DNA of 64,000 nt from Alviniconcha marisindica (GCA_018857735.1 JABMCL010002130.1:277501-341500); one strand, 5' to 3'; positions 22,733 to 36,506 are shown, counted from the stretch's first letter. Made by a program: numbers and translations. The notes: generated by a model not told the origin, from the letters alone.

Positions 22733-22831
22733 TTTGTCGCGACAAAATATTTTTGTTGCGACAAAACAAGCACACTTTTGTCGCGACAAACACGTGTTTG
22801 TCGCGACAAACACGTGCTTGTCGCGACAAAA
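22733..22831. repeat. Array of five TTTGTCGCGACAAA palindromes
   Basis: Palindromes lie at 22733-22746, 22751-22766 (one mismatch, TTGCGA), 22776-22790, 22797-22810 and 22817-22831 (last arm base differs). CACGTG lies between the third and fourth (22791-22796) and between the fourth and fifth (22811-22816), so 22791-22816 is a perfect 26-bp palindrome. Function unknown; it could be a clustered protein-binding site or a spreading inverted-repeat unit. Confidence 0.9.
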
Positions 22832-23935
22832 ATGATACTTGTGGCAGCTCCCGCCAATGATACAGCCAAGGTACGGAGTCTCCTTTTGTCTTGTTTAATA
22901 CAATTATACCGTCAAGTTGCTGTTGCTTACAGAGCCCAGGATGTGTGAAAGTGGAGGAGGCCGTCCCTAATAAGCCTGGTGATTTCTGTGGACGTAAGGC
23001 AACACTGAAACGAAACCAAACTTGCTCGGTTTTACTTCTTTGCATCTTTGGGTCAGTACCTACTTAATCATTCCAGATTGTTATGCTATTCCCCCCTCTC
23101 AGAATCTGCGCCGATGAAACAACATTCTCCCGCGGAGCTGTCAACAGCAATTTTCACTGTTCAGGAGAGATCGTGTAAACTATTCTTGGCCCGGCAGTTA
23201 AAATTTTCAGTTCGCCGGTCACAGACGAAACAGCATTGTGCTAATGCAGTCGCTCTCACCAAGTTCCGATGAATATGATACTCTGCTCAAGTGGAACAGG
23301 ACTAGGTCGCTTACACAAGTGGTGTTTCCAGATGTGCAGTTCGGGAGGGCAACCGTGTCAACGTATTTTTAAAACAGCAAAGCAATAACAAAAACAGCAA
23401 ATTAATTTACCCTTTTTTTTAATGCACTCACGTGGTATTATATGGCATAATATACTTTGACACCTAAAATCTGAAATATTCGTCTCAGCAAATCTATCCT
23501 ATAAACTACTTGTTATATTTACTACATCGGTATGCTATGCCATTTCAGCCATCCCGGTGGAGGGAAGAAAAAACACGCGCCGAAACTGATCTGTTCCAGC
23601 CGCGAAGGAAGGCATGAGTCACTTGGAGACTTCCCACAACAAAAATCCTAACAATCAAAGATGAAAGTACATAAATCCGACATTCGATCCAACTACACAC
23701 AACCCGGCGAACCCTCGAAACAACAAACCATTTATTTGCAGTATGGAAACCCTCACACGTCAAAATATCTTTCCCGTAATAGTAAACGTGTTTTCCCAAC
23801 CGGTCTTATGGCTAACGTCTGTTGATTGTAGATGAAAAAAGTCACTTCAAGGATTGAGTATTACTCGGAGACCTTTCCTCGCAAAACGAGGCATGAAATA
23901 ACGCGTAGGAAGCTAATGTTTGACACCTTTGTTAG
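22832..23935. other. Unique intergenic sequence
   Basis: Single-copy. Nothing recognised. Confidence 0.5.
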
Positions 23936-24420
23936 AAAATGCAGTACCAGAAAAGAAGCAAGGGAAAATATGTACATAATGTTCTAGGAAAGGAGGACGG
24001 TGAGAGCAGAAGAGGAAAGAAAGAAACAAACAAAGAACGGAGAACTAACAAAGAAGACTCAAAGACAGATCGGGAAAGAAGAAAGGAGGGAGAAAGGAAG
24101 AAAAGGGGAAAGAAAAATGGATGGAAGATAAGAAGAGAAGAAAAAAGAAGTAAGTAATTGTGTGTTTTTTACGCCCAGTCAACCAAGATGGTTGGATTAG
24201 GGCAAAACTGGAAGAAGAAGGGGGAAGGGGGGGGGGGGGAGACGGAAGGGGAAGAAGAAGAAAAAAGTGTGAGAAAGAAAGATAACTGAAGAAAGAGATG
24301 GGCCGAAAGAAAGAAAGCGACAGACACAGACATACAGACGGCGCGGACGGCATGCAGACAGGCAGGACGGCATGCAGACAGGCAGGCAGACCGCAAAATG
24401 GCCGCCTGGCCGGCCGGCTG
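23936..24420. repeat. Purine-rich tract with G-run and CAGACAGG repeats
   Basis: A/G-rich sequence (about 23940-24160 and 24205-24310) with a G-run at 24228-24239. It is followed by two copies of GGACGGCATGCAGACAGGCA (24347-24388). Arg/Lys/Glu-rich frames are compositional. Confidence 0.8.
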
Positions 24421-25165
24421 AGGGACGGGGCCGGAGAACAAGGGAGCACTTAGCCAAGCGTAGCTGGCCGCAAAGGAGTAATGCGGAACAGGAGGTGGGA
24501 AGGAAGGTGACGCCGGTCACCTGATTCAATCAACGATTAACCCACTCTCGCACCGCCCGCTTCCACATGCTGCATACAAAGTTTGTTTCATGTTAACTGA
24601 GAAGGGATGCCCGTGGAAGTTAACAAGGGGTATGATGCCTTTCATTTCATAATACCATGCTAAGTATACGGAGGCTTTGACGGTACGTAGGCTTCCAGAA
24701 CCTACAAATCTCCAACGTTTCCCTGTGCTGTTCGTTCCTGTATGAACTTCAATACACACAGGCCTATATAACAACAATCATCTGTCGAAGCATTGACCTA
24801 TTTCGGTCGTGCAAAAACGTTTGTTCACCACCCTCAAATATCTTAGATCACGTTGACAGAGATATGTGAGACACCCGAAACTGAGCCGACCCACCGTTCT
24901 GGCTGAAATCGGTGTCTCCAACGAGCAGGGTCGTCACTCTTCCGCGAGAACACAGTAGTGTGACAGACGTCCGTCCTGCAGACAGTCGACAGTTTGACCG
25001 TCCTAAATCGACGAAATCCATCTGTTAACTAACTAAATAACTAGCCCTGATAACTAACCCATTCAAGGTAACTGACACACGCTAACTCTGCGAATAACCA
25101 CCAGCCTGCTTTGGTATGATCGCTCTCTTTACCCGGTGTTACACACAGGAATTTAATTCTTGGAC
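24421..25165. other. Unique intergenic sequence
   Basis: Single-copy. Nothing recognised. Confidence 0.5.
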
Positions 25166-25291
25166 TCTAACGTCCCGTCCCGTCAACTCGTAATTATGGT
25201 CACCTCAGGGCGAATCACACACTCAAAACTCACTAACACCATTTCAAAACTCACTGACACCAGTTCAAAACTCACTGACACCAGTTTGAAA
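25166..25291. repeat. Dispersed-repeat fragment with 21-bp tandem copies
   Basis: The left part (25166-25215) carries a TAACGTCC...TCAACT...GGTCACCTCAGGGCGAATC core resembling the elements at 8.45 and 58.2 kb. The right part is about four tandem TTCAAAACTCACTGACACCA units, which may have grown from the element's own TCAAAACTC segment. Confidence 0.5.
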
Positions 25292-26085
25292 CACAGGTCA
25301 CTAAATCACAAGTCAAAAAAGCTGGATAGCAATTCTGGACATAACGCAGCCAACAGCAAACGCAGACCAATTTAAAAAAGGAAGAAGGAGAATCTGAAGG
25401 CAATAAGCCTGCCTTTGCGATTCACGACTCAGTTGGTGGGAGAGTGTCATCGGTGTGAAGAAAATCTACGAGCGTTTGAGGAGGGCCTGGGCAGAGCGAT
25501 ATCATCTGCAGTATTGTGTCTTTTCATCTCCGCGTCCGTGTATCGAATAGCATCTTTGGCGCGAGCGGCGCGAGAAGGGTAACTGGCTTTCAAAGAGAAG
25601 TTGACGCGAAGGAGCGTACTCGTGTGGCAAACGGCTTTCCTCTGATCTGTTTTTCATAGAGATATCACTCTAGAAAATAACATTTCCACGCAGGAAGAAT
25701 ATCAGGCGTGGGTGTTGATTCCGAAGGTCGGCCGGCCATCGTCTGAGAAGACCTGATCTCAAGAACAAGTGTTTTGGTTTTCTCGGCGGAATATCCGTTC
25801 AGGGGGAATCTCTTGTCTTTGGCAATGCATTGTCCTTCTCCTGGCTCTCAAAAATAATCCTCAACAAGAAACGAATCGTTCTGTTTTCAAACATACAGTC
25901 AGTAGATTGCATGTGTGCAGCGGTTCAGTGTGAAGCAGTCAGGCATATTATACATATAACTTGCCCGCAAACACGATTCGTCAAATAAGTCTATTTCATT
26001 GTCACGTTCAAGTCTTAGTCTTGGTGGGCTCACCTAGACGTGGTGAGGATGTTACGATGTATATATTTCATGGCATATATCAACA
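25292..26085. other. Unique intergenic sequence
   Basis: Repeat-poor and compositionally balanced, especially 25380-25800. No coding signal. It could be constrained non-coding DNA. Confidence 0.45.
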
Positions 26086-26086
26086 T

Positions 26087-26088
26087 CC

Positions 26089-26119
<31 letters not shown>

Positions 26120-26121
26120 AC
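26087..26121. repeat. Poly-C run joined to (CA)n
   Basis: A C-run of about 19 bases is followed by about 8 CA dinucleotides. Confidence 0.93.
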
Positions 26122-27550
26122 TGTTATTCTGGGCTTGATGTCTAATTATGTTTCTACGGCCCTCCCAACTATACTCTCCGTCCTTGAGTTTGTTTCTATC
26201 TTGGTATGTCTGTCACTGCGTATTTGTCATTAGCCAAATTTTCCATACTAACTGTGTTCGTTACTCTATTCTTTGAGTGCATCTCTTTCTTAATTGTCCG
26301 TAAACGTTCAGGCCTGTTCCACGGTTTTCCGTGTTGTATCTGTGTTCACACTGAGTTTGTAGGTCTGAATCGGGGCAATATCAAACACACACACAAAAAG
26401 CTCAATAGACAGCGGTTGTTTAGTTTGTTTGTTTTTGTTTCGTTTTTCCCAAATTTATTAAACAGTACAAAACATGCGCAATTTCTGTCAGTGAAAATCA
26501 GCTAGCAAACAAAAACTATAGAGATATACATACACAACCACACACCCACACCTACCAACACTCAGAGAAATGTACACACGCACGTTTGGTACAAGGCCCT
26601 AAGCGCTTATCCACTGGACCTGTGATATTTCTCCGGTTCGGCTCCCCCTTACCAGATGGAGAACCTTCGATCACTCTAGGTTCTCAACGGTGGACCTTGT
26701 TTCTGCATCCGCGGTACCCAACCCAACGCGAAAAATCCGAAGCAACATGGTCGGCCAAAAGATTAGCATGTCGAGGTTTGATAATATAAAGGTTTCTTGT
26801 AAAACACACTCGTTTTCGTTCTGTGATCCAGGTTTCAGGGAGACAGGGGTCTCGGAAGTAACATTGATAAATAATCATTGGGGGCGTTGATGTCACTCGC
26901 TGGCGCTTTGCCGCCTCCGATAGGAGCAACCTGGCCTGGAGAAGCCGCCAGAAAGACAATGGAGCATTGCTACGGTTCTCCACGACCTGGTGCATGCATG
27001 CTCACGTGCCCTTTTCAACGGAATGAGAGAGAAGTCGGAAAACAACTCCGTTTGAATGCTCTCCCCTCTCTGTGTGCAACCAAGTACCGTTGTTAGTTTA
27101 CGGCCAGCCAAACCTGTTTATAACTCACACAGTTGTTCAAATTATTTCAAACAGAATAGCATCACCAGCCAATTAATTAATTAAAATACGGTTCTTTTAA
27201 TGTTTGGTGTCTGTGTGTTTTAATGATTTTTTTGTGTGTTTTGGTTTTACCAATCAAATTCACGAAAAATAGAGACGGGCATTATTAGAAGGGACAAAGT
27301 GAGAAACTCGGGAAGAAGCGAGGAAGGGTGTTAGAAAGACTGAAACAATCTAAGAATCCGGTTTTCAAATTTACAGTTCTTTTATCCTCCTTCCGTTGCT
27401 TCTGTCTTTCTAACATGAAAACATTTGAACAGTTCATCAATTATCTGAAATAGGCTGAAATCAACAACAACAAAAAAGAAAAAGAAAAAAGGGAGAGAGA
27501 CTATAATACTTGTTCGTTCAATTCTTCTTTGTTTTCTTCACACAGAGCAG

Positions 27551-27553
<3 letters not shown>
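26122..27553. other. Unique intergenic sequence
   Basis: Single-copy. A GGTTCGGCTCC sequence near 26634 resembles a Pol III B box, but no A box fits upstream. No gene. Confidence 0.45.

Positions 27554-27629
<76 letters not shown>
27554..27629. repeat. (GA)n microsatellite
   Basis: About 38 GA dinucleotides. Confidence 0.98.
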
Positions 27630-27632
<3 letters not shown>

Positions 27633-28248
27633 ATGAACAAGAAAGAAAACAAATTGAAACGAAATTAAAATAAGTAGGTTAAAAATAAACATAAAAATGA
27701 AAACGGAAAGGAACAAAAGAACGGTCGCCGCCTCCCACCCCCAGCCAACAGGCACAATGGCAATAAATACAGGAACACTCCCTGACTGAAAGCCAGACTT
27801 CATGATGAGTCATCGCAATGCCCTTCACAACTACACGCCTGTTCTTGCAGATACTACTACAGCGGGTACATATATACGTACGCTCAGTGAAAACAATAGT
27901 TCTGCCATCCATCCACTTCAGGATCAATCTCAGCATCACGCTGGAATATCGTTTTGTCTGCTGCTGCTGCTACTACTGCTACTGCTACTTCTGCTGCAAA
28001 CGACTCTTTTGATTTATGACTAGCTTTATTTTTTTAACAGATATTCTCTTTTATCGGTATGCCAAAAAATCTGTGTTTTGGGGAGGTTCCATCTGCAAGT
28101 TGTAAAAGCAAGTCGCGGAGCCAAGCTTTTTTCTTTTTCTTTTTTTGCTCTCCAGATTATTTTCCCCCTCACGAATGCTCATGCATGCCAGTCACTTAGC
28201 ACTCATAAGCTTGAAATTCAATGAGGCAAGCCTTGCGTTCGGTTTTCC
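27630..28248. other. Unique sequence with a short CTG/CTA tract
   Basis: A CTGCTGCTGCTACTA-type tract lies at 27958-27997. Nothing else recognised. Confidence 0.5.
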
Positions 28249-28318
28249 TACACCCCCCCCCCCCCCTCTCTTCTCTCTCTCTCTCTCTTTCCCCTCTCTC
28301 CCTCTCTCTCTCTGGCTC
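28249..28318. repeat. Poly-C run followed by TC repeat
   Basis: A C-run at 28252-28266, then TC-rich sequence to about 28318. Confidence 0.9.
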
Positions 28319-29255
28319 TGGCTCCGGTTCTCTCAGTGTTTCGTGAGGCACGGGAGAGATAACTCTCGTGTAAAAAAGACAACTCGGCACGCTGGAAGCC
28401 TGAAGAAATGCTCGGTACCACCCACTTTGATACTCGGCTCTGGGCGGTATGGATTTTAATGTGCAGGGACTCTGTTTCTGAAATTGCGATAGGGCCACCC
28501 GCGAATTAAAGGGGCCTTGAAACGGGCCACACGCGAAATAAGGAGATTTGTGACGTTTACAATCCGAACTGCGAGTGAGCGAGAGGGCTGTATGATGATA
28601 CAGGGAGGTAATAAGTGTCTCGTCACAGAGTTGTCTCTCTTCGCGGGACACTCCTCAGAGGAGATTACGTTCGGTGGTTTTAGCAGGAGGTTGACGAAAG
28701 GGGAACAGGAGGTCTTTTTATGTGCGTGGCATATTCATGCTCATTTTATTGGGTGTCTGAATATCCTTTTTTGCGTTGCTTCGAGCTCGTGTGTTGGAAT
28801 GCTGAACGATTGCTGGTGTTTGTGTTTTTATGTCTTCTACTTGGGCCTTTTTCTTCTTCCTTTTCCCCCCGTTCTTTTGTGTGTGTGTGTGTGTTTTGTT
28901 TTGTTTGTTTGTTTTTAATTTTATTTGATTTTTTATATATATTTTCACATGGAATGATAGATGTGTAGCATTCGGTATGCAATGTCAGCGATTCAGAATG
29001 AAACGTAAATACAGAGAGGGGGAAGCTGCGGTATACAAACCAACAAACCAATAAAAATGTGTACCGGTGTATCTGATGAGAAGCCTCAGATCAACAATTT
29101 CGACCCTAAGACGAAAGAGAAGACGGGCTATAAAACCAGTACTGGTATGCTTGGATGACAACAGCCATGGCCAGATGCACAAGCCTGTAGGCAGATTTGC
29201 CAGACGGAATCAGTACACATCAAGATGCAGTGAATAAGGAGGAAGGATGGGTGCC
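28319..29255. other. Unique intergenic sequence
   Basis: Several 75-130 codon frames overlap in different registers and on both strands, without a domain. A short GT tract lies at 28878-28895. No gene. Confidence 0.5.
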
Positions 29256-29328
29256 TGGGGGTGTGGGTGGGTGGGGGTGGGGGGGTGGCGGGGTGGCGGG
29301 GGGGGTGGAGGGGGGGGGGGGGGGGGGG
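29256..29328. repeat. G-rich tract with G-quadruplex potential
   Basis: More than eight G-tracts separated by single T, A or C bases, ending in a long G-run. Glycine-rich frames are compositional. Confidence 0.92.
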
Positions 29329-31338
29329 TCCTGCGTTCACAATTTTTTGGCCAAAGCGAAAGCTGCAGAGAGGGATATCTTTGGTTAGACAGTCCTGGGA
29401 CGGCAACTCCACCCCCACCCTCACTCCACCACCACCAAAAACAGAAAAGAAAAAGAAGAAAAAAGATTTAGACGAATCAAGGAGCGCTAGCCCAATGACG
29501 TTGCTAATGAAGGCTTCCTTCACCTTAAGACGGTCTTCCTCTTTCTTCCCCAGTCCCTCCTCCTGCCCAGCTCACCGACACATTGATGAAACCCGTTCCC
29601 CTTCCTCTGGCCTCCGCACGCTACTGGCCGTCAGAAAGAAACGGAGATAGTTTTAATTTTGTTGTCAACCGCTACCCCTAATCGCGCCGAACCCGAGCTT
29701 GAGGGGTCTGTCTTCGGACAGTCACGAGGCGGCAAAGTTATCACGCGAGATCTCGGCCCGCTGCCGTCACATGACAGAGAGCCTCGGAGTGGAATTACGA
29801 ATGTCTGCGTGCGCATTGGGTCATTATGGGGATCTTTTGGTACTCCATTTATCCTTTGGAGGCAGACGAGACAGGGGAAGAGAATGGATAGTATTTCAAA
29901 TTGAAAACACCGGCTTTAACGGTTTAAGCGTGACGGAGCAGTCCATCAAAACATGCATTTTAATCGCGCCTGGGTTCTGAGACGGAAGGACGTGTCCAGA
30001 ATGAGTTCTCGTCTCGTCTTCGTTTCTGGAGCATACTATCGGCATACTATCGGTAGCAAAACGCAAAGCTGAATTCTGTGTACTGCTATTCCAACAAGTG
30101 GGAATACACACAATCAACATCAACTCCTAGATACACCTCTCCAACCCCTCCATTTCTCTTGTCAAGAGAATAAACAATATGTTTATTGGTGGATGAATTA
30201 CCTATGTGATCTTTACGGATGCCTGGTTTATTATTTTACAGACTGCTTGACGATACATTATGCAGTTAGTAGTTTTCTTTTGTTATGATATGGCTCATTT
30301 TCTTCTTTTTGTGTTGGTGTGGGGCTCTCTTGGGTTTGGACCGTATCGTTTGCTTGTACGTTTGTTTCACTTTTCTTTGTTGTTTGCTGCACTACTGCGT
30401 ATAGTGTTTGACTGTGTGTTTGCTTTGTTGAACAGTTGTTTGACTGGTGGACTGTAACAATTATGACTGCGAATGGACCATTCTACTTTAACCCTAAACA
30501 ACCGTGTACACTCCTTCCAACATGTAAACTTTCTCACGATTGTCTTAAACGACCCCACCCAGCAGAACCAGACTTCTCCACAGTGCAGAAAGAAGCTTCG
30601 CTTCCGACGACCATCTCAAGTGGACTCTTCATTAATGAACATCCCCACGATAACGAAGTGAATGAAAGTTTAGATAAGACACAGAGGAGGGTTCACTTGC
30701 AGCCAGGAACGGACAGGCGCTTCCCAAGAGCTCGCCGAGTGATGCATGCTTGTTTGTTGGCAGCAGAACACCGTTTATCTGGGAGTCAAAACTGGTGTTC
30801 AAAAAGTCGCCAGTCGGGGGATCGCGAGGAGATAGCCTGGCCTTTATCTTGTAGGCTATGATTGTGTAGATCTCACCTCTCTCGAGGGGTTCCAGTTCTC
30901 CACTTGACGATAAAGCAACTTGCTTATTCTCTTCAAACGTAATGCGAAAACAACGTTGTGTTTCCGTTTCTTGAAGTGTTTTAAGTGAAACAGCGAGAGC
31001 GATGCAAACAGAGAACAGAGACTGTTTTTTAAAGATATTTCAATATACTTTTAAATGTTGAGTATCCTGCTTATCCACTGCTTGTTTTCTAGGTGTAAGT
31101 ACTGATTTACGGTCAGTGGTCAAAATAGTAACAACAGTAAAAATGAGGCATAATTGTAAATTGTATTAACATAACAATTCTGAGCGCGCAAGGTTATAAA
31201 TAATACACGTAAACAGCAACCAATAACAAAATTCGCAATGTGCACGTAATTAAGAAGGAAATTATGTATCAGAACGAAACAACAAACAAACAGAAAACCA
31301 GACGTTCTGATCAAAATGAATAGTTTTATGATTGTCGG
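29329..31338. other. Unique intergenic sequence
   Basis: Long repeat-poor block. The 141-codon frame at 30436-30861 starts with TTG, has no domain, and is not longer than expected by chance in this much sequence. Section 29640-29970 is well mixed and could be constrained. Confidence 0.45.
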
Positions 31339-31490
31339 AAAGGAGCGTTTCCATTTCGAGGTGTTGAATGTGAGTATTTTACAAGAGAGGTAAATCCAGT
31401 AGGTCACTTCACTGGCGAAGTGTTTCCATTATTTTGCAGTCGTGTCGAACGTGAGTCTTTACAACAGAAGCAAATCCAGGAGTTGCGTCA
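31339..31490. repeat. ~80-bp diverged tandem duplication
   Basis: GTTTCCATT, then GTGTTGAATGTGAGT, TTTACAA and GCAAATCCAG-type blocks occur in the same order at 31339-31410 and 31419-31490, about 75% alike. Confidence 0.6.
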
Positions 31491-32229
31491 CCAGCCACCA
31501 GGTCGGCGCCCTCTTAACATCCAGCTTGCCGTTGGAATGAAACCCCGAGTGGCGCGTGCACTTCGATGGATCGTATAAAGAATGGATATAGTCACATATT
31601 CTCACAGATTCGGTGAGTTTAATCCCTGCAAAACACAAGGCGTAACGTGGAATGGGAAGTCCAGGCTGGCATCTGGGAATGTTCTATGTCCACTTCTGTG
31701 AGTCTGTTTGTGCTGGGCATGCTCAGTGAAAGACAATCCCCGAGCAGATAGTCTGGTAGCGAAAACAAAACAGTCACCACTGGCTTGTGTCTCGGAAAGT
31801 CTGAATTGTTGAGGAGCTTGGGATTGCCTGCGGACAGCCAGCCAAGGACATATACACACTATCGGTTATGTAGAGGAGAGGTGGACTCAGAGGCAGCATT
31901 TGACGATATACCTTGGTAGGTCCAGACGAAGCCATTGTCCATCAGACCAGTATTAAACCGTTTCAAAGCCAAATAGGAGAAGGAGATGGATCGAGTACAT
32001 AATTATGGTACTTCCATATGATGTGCACGATGATGTCTTCTGCTGAACTGAACTATGCCAGGGAACAGGAAAGACAGGCACAGAGAAAGGCTGTCTTCTT
32101 CAGAACAGCATGCGCCTTCATGTGAGTTCTGACAGATGGCACATTTATGAGGCATTGTGAGATGTGACTAGCACATATCAACACCTGGTGACAACCGTAT
32201 ATCCATAAGCTTACACCCTGTTTCAAAGT
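31491..32229. other. Unique intergenic sequence
   Basis: Nothing recognised. Confidence 0.5.
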
Positions 32230-32420
32230 ATGTACACAAGAGTGCTCAAGGCCGGACCTAGGAACCCAGCCAGCAGGCAATTCCAGTGCTTAATTCGCTA
32301 CTCTGGCAGGCCGGCTGATTCCATTTGAACCCTCGCCCATGAGGACCGACCCCGACTGGATACACGTCAAAACCTACACACTTGACCACTGGGATACGCG
32401 TGCTCCCCGGACTGACAAAC
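32230..32420 (-). mobile_element. Possible degenerate tRNA-derived SINE
   Basis: On the minus strand CCCAGTGGTCAAG resembles a Pol III A box. About 53 bases later GAGGGTTCAAATGG resembles a B box. The spacing is longer than in a normal tRNA, so the call is weak. No matching copy was seen in the window. Confidence 0.25.
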
Positions 32421-32878
32421 CTAAGTGGAAGACTCATGGACGAGTTAGTCAGACTTAATTGTTTGTCTCCAACTAGTCCCTGAAGAGTTTCTGACGGGCA
32501 AATGCCGGGAGGTTGGACAAAAAGTGTTCTAGACATAGCATAACACTGTGGCCAGCACACGGAACCTATACCTTCCGGTGTAATTGACTATAACCTAATA
32601 CCACACTGTCACCACAATGATTGTGAATTAAGCTGTACAGTGAGGTCAACCCCGTTTTGGTAGCTGCGTCAACGGTGGACACGATTCACTGTCCATAAGC
32701 CACAACACTTGAAACACAGCCTTTTCAAGCTGATATTCAACAGAGGGGTGGGGGTGGGGGGAGGGGGCGAGACACTTTGATTCTTTATTGCTTCCGACAA
32801 AGTCCGTAACAACAGGATGAAACCAAAGTCCAAATAATGCTCGTAACAGAGTTTTCTACCGCAGTCACACAGAAACAA
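32421..32878. other. Unique sequence with a short G-rich patch
   Basis: A G-rich patch lies at 32745-32768. Nothing else recognised. Confidence 0.5.
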
Positions 32879-32925
32879 ACACACACACACATGCACGCAC
32901 GCACGCGCGCGCGCGCACGCACACA

Positions 32926-32996
<71 letters not shown>

Positions 32997-33134
32997 ACAC
33001 GCAAACTCCCTCCGTCTGTCTGTCTGTCTGTCTGTCTGTCTCTGTCTCTGTCTCTCCTCTCTCTCTCTGTCTCTCTCTGTCTCTCTGTCTCTCTGTCTCT
33101 CTGTCTCTCTGTCTCTCTCTCTCTCTCTCTCTTA
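32879..33134. repeat. Compound (CA)n/(CGCA)n/(TCTG)n/(TC)n microsatellite
   Basis: CA and CGCA/CGCG units (32879-33004) are followed by TCTG (33013-33042) and TC-rich units to 33134. Confidence 0.97.
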
Positions 33135-33701
33135 CAGCAGATAAATTCGGAGACAGGCAGACAGAGAGAGGGTCTTATAATACCACTGAGTTACACTGAA
33201 CACCCCAGACTGTCTTGAATGCAATCTGCGCTGCTGACGACATAGAGCCATTTGAAGTGAATAGCACCATGGTTGAAAATTAATACCGCAAAAAAAAAGG
33301 TTCGCAGATGCGGAAGACCCTTTTCGATCTCTGCGGAATTGGTTCCATTCAGACGGCGGAAATGTTCCAAAGCAGTTCTTAAAATCATATTTCCGTATGC
33401 GTGTGGATTGTAATTCTCACTCGATCGGGCTAAACTAGTTCTCACGCAAATCCGCAGACATTTTGGCTCTGTTAATTGTAGTCTGATTGAAAACCCGCCC
33501 TATCCGCAACCAGCAATCAAGGGACATAATTTGGCTGGCACGACAGAGTTGTCGTTCTGTCATATTGACTGACCCCCGATAGAAAGTCGTGACCCCAGAC
33601 TGGTCGGATCCTTGTTCGAAAGAGTTTGCTTTGCTGTTGCGTTTGTATACTGTGTGTGCGTGTGTTCCTGTGTGCGTACCTGAGTGTATATGGATGTATA
33701 A

Positions 33702-33703
<2 letters not shown>
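33135..33703. other. Unique intergenic sequence
   Basis: Nothing recognised. Confidence 0.5.

Positions 33704-33773
<70 letters not shown>
33704..33773. repeat. (GT)n microsatellite
   Basis: About 35 GT dinucleotides. Confidence 0.98.
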
Positions 33774-33775
<2 letters not shown>

Positions 33776-34789
33776 TACAAACACTATTTCATTGACTGAC
33801 TGATTAGTTGGCTGGCTGATAAATAAACAGGCAGACGTGGAGACCCAAAAAAAAAAAAAAAGTAACATAATAAAAATGTATCTAAAAGGAAGCTGTGTGC
33901 CCTCAGTGACAGCAATGGCCGTTTTTAACAGACTCACTCGCACGAAGCTCGGTACGAAACAATAAAACACCAATTACACGCAGATAGAGCCAATACCAAA
34001 ACAAAAACTGAGAGGAGGATTTAAAAAAAAAATCGGCACCAGTTTCCTCATTTCATTACATCAACACACCCTGTAACTGTCTTCGGTGACAGTACATTTT
34101 GCACTTTTTTTGGCCCCAGTAATGTTCCCCAAATTTCCCCAAATGTTCTCCTCCTTGCCACTTTTATTAGATCTAAGCAAAAGTAATGTGTGCGGGTCTC
34201 CCGAAGCGCTCCGGCTCGGATTAAAGTTTGTCCGAAAGCAGAGAGGCTTCTTGCGGACAAATGTCCTAATGAATAAAGTTTGAAAACTTCTTTCCTTCTC
34301 TCCGACTGATCGACCGACCTCCAGAGAAACAGTTTCATCGTAACACGAACGTCCTCGGAAACCCCTTCGCTCTCCACAATCGAAATGAAAGGGAGAAGCT
34401 AAAGTCAATTGAAACTGATATTCTCTCGCGACCAGGACCCTGGGTTTTTATTGGGCCCTCCGCAACATTACAAACGATAAGGTGGTATGGAATACTGATA
34501 AATTTCTCCCCAATCCCGTGCCGGCTTCCTCGGGTTCGCGCGGCATTATGGGTAAAAGTTGCTTTGGTTATTTCGCCCCCAATTTGACCAATTGCTCGGG
34601 GAGCCGCAACCCCTGCCCCTGGCAGTAACACACACCCTGGGCCACTGGCTTGCAGTTCTCTCCCTTGGTTCCAGGCGTCTTCTCTCCCCTTTTTGATCTT
34701 CTTATTACTCGAAGTTTTGTTTCGTTCTTGCCATTTTTCTTCTTGGTTTCTTCTTCTTTCCTTCTTTTCCTTTTTTTCCCTTTTCGTCT
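33774..34789. other. Unique block, candidate constrained non-coding DNA
   Basis: From about 34040 to 34640 the sequence is free of simple repeats, compositionally balanced and without a plausible coding frame. Such islands between repeat arrays are candidates for regulatory elements of a gene outside the window. This is inference only. Confidence 0.4.
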
Positions 34790-35755
<966 letters not shown>

Positions 35756-35925
35756 ACAAGGGGGAGGAGGAGAGAGAGGGGGGGAGGAGGAGGAGGAGGA
35801 GGGAGAGAGAGAGAGAGAGAGAGACTGTTGCTTAATGCAGAGAGAAATTAGAATTAAGGAAACAATTACTTTAATGGAATACATCGTTTTTTGCCTACCG
35901 AACAGTTTCTTTTTCATCTGTTTAA

Positions 35926-35989
<64 letters not shown>

Positions 35990-36030
35990 GCCTCCGTCTG
36001 TCTGTCTGTGTGCCTGTCTGTCTCCCCTCC
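35756..36030. repeat. GA/GGA purine tract and TC/TCTG pyrimidine tract
   Basis: Purine-rich at 35756-35824 and pyrimidine-rich (TC, then TCTG) at 35928-36030, with about 100 unique bases between. The two tracts are roughly complementary and could pair as a long imperfect hairpin. Confidence 0.9.
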
Positions 36031-36189
36031 CCCTTCTCTCACTCTCTTATTATTATTACTATGCCGTTGTAATCTTTGCTCATCCGAGGACCACAGATTC
36101 CAGTTAGTTTCAATGTCGTTTCCATGTGTCTCCGGTCACCCTTGACGTCAGTCTTTCCAAGGTACCTTAATTTCTACATCTGTCACAAG

Positions 36190-36456
36190 AAAAGTGAAAG
36201 AAGAAAGAAAAGAGAGAAAGAAAAAAAGAAAGAAAGAAGAATATAAGGAGCGAAAGGGGGAGAGAGAGAAAGGGAGACAAGACAGACAGACAGACAGAGA
36301 CACACAGAGAGAGAGAGACAGAGAGAGACAGACAGACAGAGGGAGGGAGAGACAGACAGACAGAGAGAGAGAGAGAGACAGACAGAGAGACAGAGAGAGA
36401 GACAGAGAGAGACAGACAGACACACAGAGAGAGACAGAGAGAGACAGAGACAGAGG

Positions 36457-36494
<38 letters not shown>

Positions 36495-36506
36495 GAGAGA
36501 GAGATC
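36190..36506. repeat. ~300-bp polypurine GACA/GAGA tract
   Basis: A/G-rich from 36190, then mixed GACAGACA and GAGAGA units to 36506. Ser/Leu/Cys and Arg/Asp/Thr frames are repeat translations. Confidence 0.97.

Noticed and set aside
26570..26650. tRNA-like element with GGTTCGGCTCC
   Set aside because: No fitting A box or cloverleaf pairing upstream.
30436..30861. 141-codon repeat-free frame
   Set aside because: It starts with TTG, shows no domain, and about one such frame is expected by chance in this much DNA.
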